From Falciphora oryzae (lineage: Eukaryota > Ascomycota > Sordariomycetes > Magnaporthales > Magnaporthaceae): DNA of 64,000 nt. Of the stretch, positions 23,038 to 35,439 are shown piece after piece. The position numbers and the translations under genes were made by a program. The notes below the pieces were generated by a model that worked only from the letters and a program-made list of their open reading frames with translations, ran no database searches and was not told the origin of the DNA. The stretch is taken from positions 24,845 through 88,844 of the forward strand of contig JNVV01000090.1 of NCBI GenBank assembly GCA_000733355.1. The letters run 5' to 3'. How positions within the stretch are numbered: the first letter of the stretch is position 1; each line of letters starts with the position of its first letter.

Positions 23038-23385
23038 AGGGAGCACTGGTTAAATAGCGCAACGTCTTTTCTCTTTCTTTTCTCTTCTTACTCCAGTTCC
23101 TTTTCCTGGCTGGTGGTTCATTATTATTATTATTTTTCTCGAGAAAGAGAAAGAGAAAAAGAAAAGAAAAGAAAATTAAATCCTCAAAATCGGCACAAAA
23201 TTCGACAGTGTTATCTTGGTCCCACGGAAGCAGCCATTATCACTCCTCTACTTCAACTGCATTTTTAGTTTCTTCTAATCTCCAAGCTTCACTTTCTGTT
23301 CTCAACTACTAGCATGCTTTTACGTTACAGCCAGCGTGTCCCGGAAACGCGTAAACCTTTCATGCATCTTCTTTCCTCTCGTCTT
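23038..23385. repeat. Convergent intergenic region with purine tract
   Basis: A 348-bp space between 3' ends. It contains an ATT-type run (23121-23135) and a GAAA/GAAAAG purine tract at about 23141-23177. No gene. Confidence 0.6.
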
Positions 23386-24056
23386 TCAAGACTGGGACCC
23401 AGTTCCAGGAATCACCCTCGACACGTGAACTTCAGCAGCGACAATGCCCGACTCGAGCTTTTTAAACCGCTGGCTGGCCGCGAACACCATGCCCTCGAGC
23501 GCCTTGTACTCGGGGTGGCCTGCTAGCACGCGCATAGTGTCCACTGCCGGGGTGAGATTATTAGCATCTTGGCTCCTCCCGCGAGGGGGTGGGGTTAATA
23601 ATAAAGCACGCACCGCCGAATCCCCAGTCGCTGGACTTGGCGTTGGGGTCGCCGTTCATCAGGGCCATGATTCCCGGGGTGATGGGCGTGACACCTTCGG
23701 CGATGATTCGCGCACAGCGACCTTCGGCGTCGGCGGCCAGAGCGTTGATTTTCAGCCGGCCCTTGGTCTGGTCGTTGTCGATTTCGAACCAGTCCTCGCC
23801 GCCTTTGATTTCCAGGTCAAACTTGGGCTCGAAGCCCTCGACCGACTTGACAAAGCCCTTCGCGAAGGGGACCATGATGAGGGTGGAGCCAGTGTGAATC
23901 TGCCCGCAGGGGAATTGGCCGGCATCCAGAAGGCACTGGAGCATTTTCACACGAATTAGCCGTGAAAAAGGCCGAGGACGGTCATGTGGGTGCATTGCGA
24001 TTTACCATGGCCTTAAAGGCAGGCTGGAGGGTCGGGAAGCTTTCCGGGTAACTCAT
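23386..24056 (-). CDS. DUF3237-like small protein
   Basis: Three exons, 24056-24006, 23935-23614 and 23543-23386, all GT-AG with matching phases, give 176 residues. The pattern resembles the DUF3237 beta-barrel family: an early GxI-x-TGS segment (GQIHTGSTLIMVPFAKG), a central repeat of small residues with ADAEGRCARIIAEG, then TPGIMALMNGDP and, near the end, ALEGMVFAASQRF followed by a final beta strand (VHVSRV). No signal peptide and no catalytic motif are seen. Members are found in fungal secondary-metabolite clusters with unclear roles. Placement between the regulator and the reductase suggests it belongs to the cluster. The family call is from memory of the pattern and is moderately sure; the gene model is firmer. 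Confidence 0.65.
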
Positions 24057-24945
24057 ATTGGGCCAAGCTTGAATGTGATAAATGGACCATATACAAAGCG
24101 AGTGCGGTATTGAGAAGATCTATCAGTTTAGGCAGGAGTGAGTTGCTTTCCCTTTTATACCTTCTTTATATCAAACGCCAAATAGTGCATTTCATCTTTC
24201 CCGAGGGGCTAAGCATGTTGTTGTAAAGCCTGTGTGCGGTTAGGAGTAAGACGGGGAAGCGGAATACCAAAGCCGGCCCGCGCGTCGCCGGAGCGGGACT
24301 TCAAGTCCGCTTAGTGTAAAATCTGCTTGGAGACTCCCGGTCCATCAAGTTCCGCGGCACGGCGGAGTGTTGCTACCAAAACGACCTGGACGGACCGAAG
24401 CGGGATGATACGGCAGCTGGCGCTGCGGCCACGCCGCCGATTTTCGCCTCAAGCTCCAAGCCGAATATCGGAGCGGTCAGCCTGCTACGGTAGTAAAGGA
24501 AACGACTGCAAACTCACACCGCGGTGGCATTAAGCTCACAAAATGTCGGCAGGCGGGGGTTTGGAGGAGCCGGGTCCGTCTGGGATGAGCAGGGGCTGCG
24601 GCAGCGCCGGCCGCGCCACCGGGGCCGAGAGACATGCAGATGCGCCAACACTGCATGAATGCACCCCAAATGCGCACAATCACGTCACGTTGACGAAAAT
24701 AGTCCATTCCACTGTGTCTGGACGTTCCCATCTGGTGCAAAACGCCCCCACGTCGGCTTGGCTGGGATGCATGGTGGTATTAACGGCACAGCATGGTGAT
24801 GATTTGACACAGCCGATATACTTAGTGTTCCAAGCGAAAAAGAAACGCAACGCAGACTTGTGATGTACGCTACACTAGTAAAACAGCTCGAGGGGTTCCT
24901 CCCTGGTAGCAAAAGCTTCGCTCGCCCGCCTTCCCCCACCATTCT
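24057..24945. other. Intergenic, nothing recognised
   Basis: Upstream of the DUF3237-like gene and downstream of the reductase gene. Short frames only; no motif or repeat recognised. Confidence 0.5.
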
Positions 24946-25707
24946 TCACCACGGAAGCGGTCCATTGATGTCCGAAAAGGTGAATGTCGGCCCATCCTTC
25001 CCGATAACTGCCAGCTCAACTATGCGCCGGGCACCTTCGTCGACTGTCACGCCGTTAGGGTTGAAGTTTGTAAGCTCGGTGTTGACGAGACCGGGCGCGG
25101 CCATGTTGACACGGGCGCCAACGTCGTCGAGCATGCGGGCGTAAACGAGGGCCATGCGGTTCAGAGCCGCCTTGCTGGCCATGTAAGCCTGCAGGTCGAC
25201 GTGGAAGAACATGGACGAGGGGTCGGCGCCGATAGTCAACGAGCCCAGATGACTGGACACGAAGACGACGCGCGGCGGCGCGCAGGGGCCCGCAGCTGCC
25301 GCTCGGAGAAGCGGGAACAAGGCTTCGGTTAAACACGCCGTCCCCGCCACGTTTGTGCCCATGGTCCGGTTGAAAACTTCGCGCGTCGCCAGCCGCTGCT
25401 TGCCGGGCCCCGGGTCCTCCAGCTGCATGCCCGCGTTGTTGATGAGCACGTCCAGCCGCCCGTGCCTGTCGCCGATGGCCCGCACCGCCGCTTTGATGGA
25501 CTCGTCGGAGTCCAAGTCTAGCTGAAGTGTTTCGGTCGAGTGGCCAGCCGAGGTCAACTCGGCTGCGACCTCCTCGGCCGCAGAGGGGTTGCGGCAGCCC
25601 AGGATGACGTGGTAACCGTGCTCCTTGGCCAGCTGCGTGGCAATGGCGCGGCCAATGCCCTTGTTTGCTCCCGTCACAAGCACGATCGTTTTGTCAAAGA
25701 GCGACAT
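24946..25707 (-). CDS. Short-chain dehydrogenase/reductase
   Basis: An intronless frame of 253 residues starting MSLFDKTIVLVTG. The classical SDR features are all present: cofactor motif TGANKGIG (12-19), NNAG (90-93), the SSHLGS serine region (151-156) and the active-site pair Tyr175-x3-Lys179 (YMASK). The Arg at position 40 (GCRNPS) suggests NADPH preference. The enzyme probably reduces or oxidises a carbonyl or hydroxyl of the pathway product. The frame could be extended upstream by 27 codons, but the chosen ATG puts the cofactor motif at the usual distance. No signal peptide. It is transcribed in the same direction as the DUF3237-like gene but 890 bp apart. Confidence 0.9.
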   Translation of the reverse strand: MSLFDKTIVLVTGANKGIGRAIATQLAKEHGYHVILGCRNPSAAEEVAAELTSAGHSTETLQLDLDSDESIKAAVRAIGDRHGRLDVLINNAGMQLEDPGPGKQRLATREVFNRTMGTNVAGTACLTEALFPLLRAAAAGPCAPPRVVFVSSHLGSLTIGADPSSMFFHVDLQAYMASKAALNRMALVYARMLDDVGARVNMAAPGLVNTELTNFNPNGVTVDEGARRIVELAVIGKDGPTFTFSDINGPLPW

Positions 25708-26879
25708 GGCGTAATACAAGTCCGTTGTAAATCTGCGTGGTCCTGGCGCGGGGTGGCTATCCCCTTGCCACCCAGTCAGCCAGCACATGTCGGGTCCTTT
25801 TTATTCACAACACAGGACTGTCAGCGCGGAGCCGGCCGGCAAGCTCGGAAGTCAAAGATCGGCGACCCCACACCGTGCCGGCCCGTTAGTGCCCGGCGCA
25901 AATGCCAAGTTCGCAGGTGGCGCCACATAGATGCGGCTACGTGGTTTCCGTCCCGCCGCCCGCTGGTTTTGCTGCTATATAGTAATTCGCTTACCATGCA
26001 AGAAATATTTATGCTGACGAGAGAAGCTTGAACGCCGCTTTTTTTTTTTTTTTTTTTTTTTACGACGCATTGCATGTTGATCCATTTCGGAACCCGCGCG
26101 CCGCTTGTCGGCAGATGGTTGCTTTCGGGAACAATACGCCGATACTAACGAAAAGGGGGTGTGGAAATGTTTATTAAATACCTAAACAGGCACGAACATA
26201 TTCCACATTTCGGAAGCCATGCTGCTCGTTACAATAAAGAGCGTGTTGCTATGGGCCATTCGAGCTAGTGCTGCTAGTTGGGCTAAGTTAAGACGATGGT
26301 ATGTTGTAGCTGGTGATTTTCTTACATGCCTCGCTTCGGCGCAGCGCAATGCCTTGCCACCAAAACAAAACTAGCAACACACGAGAACTAGCTAGCAGTA
26401 GCACAATGTGTGCAAAACCCCTGCTAATTAAGCGACTCGGGGCGCGGGGTTCCATAATGGCTAGCACTTTGAAGTAAGCCCAGGCGAGCCACACTCAGCG
26501 GCATGAGCGCACAGTTATACTCCAGGAAGAGCCGGGCCGTCAAGGAGTTTCTGGCCCGTGTCGGTAAAGATACGAAACGGCGGCGGGATGTAAGCGCGCG
26601 CCAGGGCCGGACACGGCGAGAAGGGACCAGCGGCGCTCCTTCCTGTCACCGTAGTGTTAGCAACAATGGTTAGCAATTGCACTACGTACATAAAGAGTTT
26701 TTAAAGGGCTGACGCTGATTCGGGGCAGAGAATAAATGAAGCCATAAGGCATAACGGTTATATAGAGATGGGAGTCGCGAGATGGGTCACAGAAGGGGCA
26801 CGAGTTGCAGGACGGCGCCTAGGGAAAAGCTTGGATGGAAAGAGCCCTTGCGGCAGCGCGGCTAACACGGCGTCTTCCC
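25708..26879. other. Intergenic with poly-T run
   Basis: No gene recognised. A run of about 22 T lies at 26039-26060. This stretch would have to contain the second half of the truncated membrane-enzyme paralogue if that gene were complete; no matching helices were found. Confidence 0.5.
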
Positions 26880-27367
26880 CTACCTATGTAAGGCAGCTCC
26901 TCCGGCGTCGGGGAGCCGGCACCTGGAGTGCGCCGAGAAAAAGGCAGGGAAGACGATTGCGCCACCGACTGCCTGCCATACCAATGTCCAGAAAAGTGGC
27001 CTGGGAACGGTGACCACATTCCGTGCCGCAGTTAGTGGGCAGCCATTCGGGCGCGGGGGAAAGAGGGAAGCGGTCATGACTTGGCGATGGCGAGGCTGCT
27101 CTGCCTGCGAGGCGGCAGCTGTCGCAATACATCCTTGGCAACTAGCCATAGGTAGGCCGACTGCAGGACTGTGAAGCCGTCAATTAGGGCCAGCAGATAG
27201 ACGTGGTCTGAGCCGTCGGTGGCCGAGCGGGAGAAAGCGACTAGGGCTGTGATGGGGAAATCTAGAACAAGGAGCCCAGTGTATCCAGCTTTCAACATCG
27301 AGCCGTCCTCGAGCTTGCCGGTCCGAGCGGCAGCGAGGAGGGCAGCCACAGCGACGTTCCAGGCCAT
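26880..27367 (-). pseudogene. Truncated paralogue of the cluster membrane enzyme
   Basis: Minus-strand 27367-27120 encodes a segment with ALLAA, YTGLLVLDF and a following hydrophobic helix that lines up with residues about 26-117 of the membrane enzyme at 16.3 kb (ALLNA, FTGLWPVDF). After a putative intron 27119-27001 the frame continues at 27000 with LRQPLFWTL, matching LRHPGYWQTL, and with the next helix. The intron sits at the identical codon and phase, but its donor reads GC instead of GT. About 25 residues later the homology and the frame end at 26880; the remaining two thirds of the family are absent, and an in-frame stop lies just upstream of the first ATG. This is a decayed or truncated duplicate rather than a working gene. 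Confidence 0.7.
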
Positions 27368-28057
27368 GACGACTCACGGTGACACGATGGCCGCCATGAA
27401 AGCGATTTTGTAAAATGCGGGCTTAGTAGAACGCCACGACGTGGAGGGCGCGGGGGCGGAGGTTTGGGAAGACAAGGAGCGGGATCGTGAGCCGAGCAGC
27501 AGCGGCGGGCCGTCATCGTCGATATCTACTCTGCCGCATCACCAAGCAGCAGGACCCAACAACGGAATGCGGATCTCGAGACGCAAAGAAAAATGCCGTC
27601 TTGTCGTTTGTGGCACCCGTCTCACGCCGAGCTAACAGCTTCAGCGGCGTTCTTCATCTCCTATCTTCGGTTCTTAGCATCCTCCGGAACTGGGCGGGCC
27701 GAACTAAGGCTGACTGCGTCGCGGGAACCCGTGCAAAATCTCGCGCATGGTTCGGAAGTCAGCTGGTCGATCGGGGGCGATGGCAGGCGGCGGTAAGCTA
27801 GACCGGGGGAGCATCACCGAACCCGTCGACGGCAAGCGATGGTCAGGAGTAGGCTGACCATATAAAGCATCAAGCAAAGCCGTCATTCCTCAAAATAGGC
27901 TGAGTAACAGGCCATTCGGTAAGCGAGCTGGAAACTTTATTGTCCCATAGCAAGCTCAGCATAGAACGCTAGCCCTGCTCTTCCCAAACACCTCCAAGTT
28001 AATACTCTTTGCATTGCCTACCTGGCTCTTCTAGGTGCCTGGTTTATCATCTGCAAG
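27368..28057. promoter_or_regulatory. Upstream region of the PKS gene
   Basis: A 690-bp space between the truncated paralogue and the PKS start. It holds the PKS promoter by position. It contains CCGTCGACGG (27823-27832), an everted CGG-type palindrome of the sort Zn2Cys6 proteins can bind; significance unproven. No gene. Confidence 0.35.
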
Positions 28058-31000
28058 ATGCGTGTTAATAGCGACACGAGCCACGGGGGGATAGAGCCTA
28101 TTGCCATTGTGGGCATGTGTAAGTCACACCACATGCGTCGCCGCCGCGAGCTGCCCGTTGTCCTTCTGCAGCCTGGACTGACGAGACCCGCGATATCACA
28201 GCCTGCCGTCTCCCCGGCGGCATCGACTCAGCCTCGTCGCTTTGGGGCACGATCAAGGAGAAGCGGTCGGTGCAAACACCAAAAGTGCCCGCCAACCGCT
28301 TCAACATCGATGCGTACCTACATGAGAACCTCGAGCGACCGGGCAGCTTCAACGTGCCGGGAGGCTATTTTCTCGACGGCAACCTCGAGGACTTTGACCC
28401 CAGCTTTTTCGGCATATCTCCGGTTGAGGCCATGTGGCTGGACCCCCAGCAGCGCAAGATGCTCGAGGTGACGTACGAGTGCTTCGAGGCCGCCGGCGCC
28501 AGCCTCGAGTCCATGTCGGGCTCCAACACGGGCGTCTTTGTCGGCTGCTTTACGAACGACTTCCAGCAGATGGCCTTCCGCGAGTCCGATTTCCGTCACA
28601 GCTACGCCGCGACGGGCGTCGACCCAGGCATCATCAGCACGCGCCTGGGCAACGTATTTGACCTGCGCGGACCCAACGCTACCATCAACACGGCATGCTC
28701 CTCGGCCATTTACGCCGTCCACCAGGCCTGCAACGCCTTGCGCGCCCGCGACTGCTACGGCGCCGTCGCCGGTGGCGTCAACCTGGTCATGGTGGTTGAA
28801 CAGCACCTCAACACGGCCAAGCTGGGCGTTCTCTCGCCGACTGCCAAGTGCCACACATTCGATGCCTCGGCCGACGGGTACGGCCGTGGCGAGGGCGTTG
28901 GGGCCCTGTACCTCAAGCGACTATCCGACGCCATGCGCGACGGCGATCCCGTGCGCGCCGTCATCCGCGGCTCAGCCGTGAACTCGAACGGCAAGGTGCC
29001 AGGCTACGGCATCACATACCCGAGCATCCGGGGCCAGGAGGCCGTGGTTCGCGCCGCCTATGCGCGATGTGGCCTGGACCCCGTCGACACGGCCTATGTC
29101 GAGTGCCACGGCACCGGCACCAACGTGGGTGACCCCATCGAGACGCAGGCTATTGCCACTGCCATGAACGACACGCGGCCGCGGGACAAGCCATTGGTTG
29201 TTGGAGCGTAAGTTCTTATCTTTCTTTGGAAACCAACTCTCCCGTCGATGTAGCTGCTAACTTCGGAATTGAAACCACAGCATCAAGCCCAACATCGGCC
29301 ACAGTGAGGCGGCCAGTGGCATCTTTGCCGTCATGAAAGCGGCTATGCAAACCGAGACTGGGGTCATCACGGGAATACACGGCTTCAAGACCATCAACCC
29401 GGGTATCCACGAGGACGAGTGGAACATCAGGGTTCCAAGGGACACGGCGCCGTGGCCTGAGAACAGCAGCTCTGCGCGCCGCGCTGGCGTCTCCTCATTT
29501 GGATATGGCGGCACCAATGGCCACGTCATCATCGAGCAGGCCAGCGCGGCTGCTTTGGCGCGTTGTCCCATCGGTTCGCGTGAGCCGGGTAGGAAGCCGA
29601 GCGTGACAGGCCGGCCTTTCCTTGTCGGCTTCTCGGCCCACGACCGCCGCACGCTCGAGCGCAATGTCGCCGCCCACGCCAAAGTCGCGGCCGACTACCA
29701 CGTGCCTGACCTCGCCTACACCCTGTTCAAGCGTAGGTCCCGCCTTGCTGTCAGGGGCTTTGCCGTAGTCACGGAGGAGGGCGTGTCCGAGGAGCTAGCC
29801 CAGCCGTCGGCCGTGACTGTCGGCACGGCGCCCACGTCCGTGCCCGAGCTGGGCTTCGTCTTCACTGGCCAGGGAGCGCAGTGGGCGGCGCTTGGTGCCT
29901 CCGCCATGGACGTCTTCCCTTCCTTCCTCGCCACCGTGCGCTCTCTCGACGACGTGCTCCAGGGCCTCCGGGACCCTGCGCTCCGGCCGTCCTGGTCGCT
30001 GAAGGATGTGCTACGTCAGCCGGCCGGCAAGGGCAACCGCATCAACGACGCCGACGTGGCGCAGCCAATTTGCACCGCGGTCCAGATCGCCATCGTCGAC
30101 CTCTTTGCCAGCTGGGGCGTGCAGCCCAAGGCCGTGGTGGGCCACTCTTCGGGCGAGATTGCCGCCGCGTACGCTGCCGGATTTATCTCGGCTCCTGAGG
30201 CCATGGTTGCTGCCTATCTGCGTGGCTACGCCGTGACGCACCACGCGCCTGTGGGATCCATGCTGGCCGTCGGCCTCAGTCCCCGAGATGCCCAGCCCTG
30301 GCTGGAAAAGCACGGCGGCAACGTCGTGGTGGCCTGTCAAAACTCTCCAGTGAGCACTACGCTCAGCGGCTCGACCGAGGCCATCGCGGCCCTGGCCGGG
30401 GAGCTCAACAAGGCTGAGATTTTTGCGCGCGAGCTGCCCACAGGCAAAGCTTACCACTCACACCACATGGTGCCCGTCGGTCGTGTCTACGACGACCTGC
30501 TCTCGCGGGCCACTTCGGACTTGAGCGAAGCCGACAAGGCTTGGCGCCGTCCCTGCATCACCTGGGTTTCATCCGTGACGGGCGCCGAGTTCACAGATGG
30601 TAGCGTGGACCCTAAGTACTGGAGCCGCAACCTGTGCAGCCGCGTCCTCTTCGACGAGGCCGTCGTCACGCTGGGCAAGCATCATGTCTTGGACAAGGTC
30701 AAGGCCATGGTCGAGATCGGACCCCACCCGGCCTTGTCGGGGCCGTTCAAGCAAACCTGCCAGGGCAGCAACCTGACGGGATACTCATACACAGCCTCGC
30801 TGGTGCGCAACAAGAACAGCGCTGAGCAGCTGGTCCGGGCGGCAGGAGCGCTCTTCCTCCAGAACTACCCCGTCGACGTGCTGGCCGTGAACTCGCTGGC
30901 GGGCCCTGGCCGCAAGGCTGAGGCTCCCAAGCTGCTCGTGGACCTGCCGCCGTACCAGTGGAACTATGACAAGACGTACTGGGCCGAGTCGCACTTCAAC

Positions 31001-34000
31001 GCCGAGCAGCGACACCCCACACACGGCCGCCATGACCTGCTGGGCAGCCGGCTGTACGGGCTGTCGGAGCGAGCCATGGCTTGGAAGAACTGCCTCCGCC
31101 ACGAGGACCTTCCTTGGCTCAAGGACCACAAGCTCGGAGGCGAGGACATCTTCCCGGCCGCGGCCCACCTGTCGATGGCAGCCGAGGCCCTGTGGCAGGT
31201 CTGCGACAACCGCGGCGTCGAGATTGAGAGTGTCACGTTCCGCGACGTTGTCCTCAGCGTGGCCCTGTCGGTGCCTGAGACGGACGGTGGCATCGAGACT
31301 CAGCTGCGGCTCGACTACGTCGACGACGACTGGTTCCGCTTCTCGGTGCAGTCGTGGGCCGACGGCGAGTGGAACGTGCACTGCGAGGGTCTCGTCGGCG
31401 CCAATAACCACAAGGGCAACGCGACGCCCGAGACGCCCGTGGCCGACGGCGGCCGCCATCTCCCGCGCTCCGTGGGCGCCAAGCACTGGTACGCGGGCTT
31501 CCGGCGCGTCGGCTTCGAGTACGGCCCCAGCTTCCAAACGGCGTCCAACATCCGCGCGAGCCAGGAGCTGCAACACGCCTCGGGCGACGTGCTCGTGTCG
31601 ACACGCAGCGGGAGCTCTGCCGCCATCGTCGGCGAGTCGCGCTACCTAGTGCACCCCTCGACCATCGATGGCTGCTTGCACCTGGTGCTCATTTCCATCA
31701 ACGCCGGCCGCCACCGCGAAATGCCCAACGGTGTCGTGCCCATCCGCTTCGAAGAGGTTACCATATGGCCCCAGCGGGCGGCAGAGCCGTTTACTGGACA
31801 CGGCGTGGGCTGGCTGGACGAGCAGATTGGCCGCCACTTCCACTCGGGCATGAAGCTCGTGGCCCCCAGCGGCGAGACCATCCTGGACGGCCGCAACATG
31901 ATCTGCATCTCGTACGAAGCCGCCGTGCCCTCGGACAGCAAAAAGGCCCGGCCTCGCGAGCCATACATGCAGAACGTCTGGCGCCCCGATCTGGCCGTCC
32001 TAACCAGCGAGCAGGCCGCCCGCATGCTCCCCTCGGCCGCCGCCTCCGAGATTGATACCGTGACGGAGCTGGTCGGCCTAGCCGAGCACAAGAAGCACCT
32101 GTGCCGCGCTGTTATCCTGGGATATGACAATAACGCCGCCGCCCAGGAGGACCTCCTCCGCAAGGTTCCCCCTATGACCTCTGTCGTTCTTGCGGCTGCT
32201 GAGCCCGAGACAGACCCGGGCGATCTGCATGCCAATCTTAGCATTGTGCCAACTACGGTGGATGGCAGTGACGACCTCGACTGGGATGGGGCTTTCGCCG
32301 GCCCGCACGACCTCGCCATCATCGGCAAAGAGCAGCGCCTCGACACAGAGTTCCTAAAGAAGCTGGCAGCACACATGTCTCCGGATGGCCGTGCTGTGTT
32401 TGTGACTGACACTGCAGAAGCCGCCTCTGCCGATTCCCATCTGCGTCGGGCCGAGTTTTCGGGCGTCGACATCATTCTTAGATGTTCCAGCGCGTCCGTC
32501 ATCGTGTCGACCTATATCGGTCCCGTGACGAACGGCCACGTCAAAGACCCGGACACTCTGCTCGTCCTCCGGCAAGGCGGCAGCAGCAGCCAGGCCTGGG
32601 ATCCCACCGAACTGTACGGCGAAGCCACCGTGCTGGAAAGGGACCTGTCGACGGCCAGTATGGACAAGGCTGTGGCCGACCTGGGTCGTGCAACCAAGAT
32701 CATCATTGACGACTCGGCTGGCAACCTGCTCTCGTCCCTGACGGATGACAGCTTTGAGCTTGTCAAGGCTGCCTTGACGCGGGATGTTCCTGTCGTGTGG
32801 CTGACCAAGGGCGTCAACGGGGGCAGCTCAGTGACAGCGGCTATGAGCTTGGGCCTGCTTCGGGTGGTGCAGTCCGAGTATGCCTCGGCCCAAATCGTGT
32901 GGCTGGATGTCGATCCCGACGAGGAGCCCTCGGATGTCGCTCGCGTCATTGCATCGCAGCTGGAGCACCCCCCGGCTAAAAACTCGAGTGCGGACACCGA
33001 GTTCTGGCTGCGCGAGGGCATCCTCCAAATCTGCCGTGTGGTGAGCAACGAGCCTTTAAACCAGCAGTTCGCCGCCGGCCTGGGCCGCGGCCAGCCTTTC
33101 GAGACGACGCTCGCAACCAACGCAGTGCTCAGTGGCAAGGTGGTCGGCCACGAGGTCGTGTTTTGCGCCGAGAAGGAGGAGGCTTTGAGTGAAGGTGAGG
33201 TGCGACTCCAGGTCGAGCATGCCAGCCAGCAAGGCCGCCCGACGGTTGTTTCGGGGACCATCACGGCGGCCCATCCGGGGCTTTACGGGGCCGTCGTCGG
33301 GCGCAAGGCCGTCGCCTTCACCTCCGACGCTTTCAAGACCCCGATCAAGCTCCCCGTCGACCTTTGTGTCTTCATGTCGGGCGACCATGACCCGCCGAGC
33401 ACCGTGGCCGCGATGCCCAGCATGATTAGCGCTTTGAACGCGCTCAAGAACCTGGCCAATGTCCAGTCGGGCGAGCATGTGCTTGTGCTTGCATCGCCAC
33501 AAACGTCTTCGACCGTGGCCGCCATCGCTGCGCTCGTTAAGTGGCTCCGGTTCCGCCTAACCATCGTCACCTCCACCGAAGTTGAGCGGGAAACACTTCT
33601 GCACAGCCATCCGAACATTGATCCCCGCCTAGTCGCAGTCGCCGACGACGCGAGAGCCATCACAGCCCTCCTGGAGCAGAAGGGCGAGGAGCCCGACGTA
33701 GTCGTCGCGACCGAATTCACCACTGTCGCCCGCGACACATGGCGGTCCATCCCCGCGGGAGGCCGATTCGTCTTGGATGGCGGCGTCATCGAGAACGGTC
33801 CCGACGCGGTGCCGTTCTTCAAGGGTGCTTCCTTCTTCACTACCGGACTGGACAAGCTGTTCCGGCGCCGGCCAGTACTTCTCGCGACGCTGGCACGCGA
33901 AGCGCTGGTTATCATGGGTCAGGACCAGGGAGCCAGCCTTGTTGCCGGTCACCCCGTTCCCTTGGACATCTCCGCCGCAGCCGAACCAAAGCCCTCGGCG

Positions 34001-35314
34001 GGCCAGCAGCACCAGGCGGCATCAGCGCTCCACTACAACTATGGTGTTAGCAAGATCAAGGTGCAGCCGACAGCCAAAGCCATCACTTTCTCCCCGGATG
34101 TCGCGTACCTACTTGTGGGATGTCTCGGCGGCTTGGGTCGGAGTCTGACGGCGTTCATGATGGAGCGCGGCGCTCGCGACTTTGTCTTCCTGTCGAGGTC
34201 AGGGGCGGATAAGCCCGAGGCAGCACAGGTCAGTTTTATTCCCCAATCTTAGTGTATTTTAGGAAAACGAACCCTTGCTAACTTGGCTTCCCCTACTCAG
34301 CTCATCAAATCGCTCCAAGGCTCGGGTGCGAGCCCTTCGGTGTACAGAGGTGATGCGGCCAACAAGCGGGATGTCGAGCGCGTCATTCGCGAGGTCAGCC
34401 GGTCGCGCCCCGTCAAGGGCGTGGTGCATGCCGCCATGGTGCTGCAAGACACGATGTTCGAGGGCCTCACGCTTTCTCAATACCAGGCAGCGGTCGGCCC
34501 CAAGGCGCATGGCGCGCAGGCGCTACACGAGGCGCTGGAAGAGCATGACCTGGACTTCTTCGTCATGACCAGCTCCATCTCGGCCACCATGGGCAACCCG
34601 GGCCAGGCCAACTACAGCGCGGGCAACAGCTACCTCGACGCGCTGGCCTGGCACCGCAACCTGCGTGGCCTGCCCGCGGTCTCGCTCGTGCTCCCCGCCG
34701 TGCTGGGCGTCGGCGTGGTGGCCGAGAACGAGGCGCTTGAGACGTCGCTCGCCAAGAAAGCCATGTACGGCGTCGACGAGCGCGAGATGCTGCGCGGCTT
34801 CGAGACGGCCATGCTGCAGCCCAAGCCCACGGCGACTCCGTCACCCGGCGACAGCCAGATCATCCTTGGACTGGAGCCCGCCTTCCTCGCCGCCGCCATC
34901 CGCGAGGCCGGGTCGACCGACGCCGCCTACTGGTATGGCGACGTGCGCTTTGGGTCGGTGCGCGCCATCGTGGAAGACCTTCTGGCTTCCGACGACGCCC
35001 ACCGTGGCAGTCCTGGCGGCGGGAACATGGTGGCGGCGCTGTCGGCGGTGGGTCCCGAGGGCGCGATTGAGGTGGCAGGCGGTTTCATCATCAAGAAGCT
35101 GTCGGCCATGCTGATGGTTCCGATGGAGGAGTTCGAAATGGACAGCCGCTCAGTCGGCTCGTACGGACTGGACAGCATGGTGGGGGCGGAGCTGCGCAAC
35201 TGGTTGTTTAACCAGTTTGGCCTCCAGATGTCCTTCCAGCAGCTGCTAGCAGCTAAGATGTCGGTAAGGGTGCTGGCGCAAACCATCTTGGAACATTTGC
35301 AAAGTTCTAGTTGA
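28058..35314 (+). CDS. Highly reducing type I polyketide synthase
   Basis: Four exons (28058-28118, 28202-29207, 29281-34228, 34301-35314), all GT-AG with matching phases, encode 2342 residues. Domain order: KS with Cys186 (TACSS), His323 (HGTGT) and His363 (NIGHSE); AT with Ser645 (GHSSGE); DH with His972 (HKLGGEDIFP; the usual PG is PA) and Asp1152; a linker of about 375 residues (1251-1627) where a methyltransferase would sit but without a SAM-binding motif; an ER-like region (about 1627-1930) lacking the nucleotide-binding glycine motif (VLASPQTSSTV); KR with GGLG (about 1970) and Tyr2110 (QANYSAGN); and ACP with Ser2297 (GLDSM). There is no thioesterase, so release is by lactone/pyrone formation or a separate enzyme. 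Expected product: a partly unsaturated, unmethylated chain. It is the core gene of the cluster; the start fits the MRVNSD...IAIVGMSCRLPGG form. Confidence 0.95.
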
Positions 35315-35439
35315 ACGGGCCGTTTGTGCCTGTCACGGGACCAGGTCCGACACGTGTATTTAGCCAAAGATCCGCCGGCCCCCTACGGGGCCTGCGGACT
35401 TTCCTCATTCGTGCAATAACAAATCTTCAACCTTATACC

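Noticed and set aside
26039..26060. Poly-T run as Pol III terminator
   Set aside because: No upstream Pol III gene could be found; similar runs occur elsewhere without one.
30785..31576. 263-residue minus-strand frame within the PKS
   Set aside because: Shadow of GC-rich PKS coding sequence; no motif.
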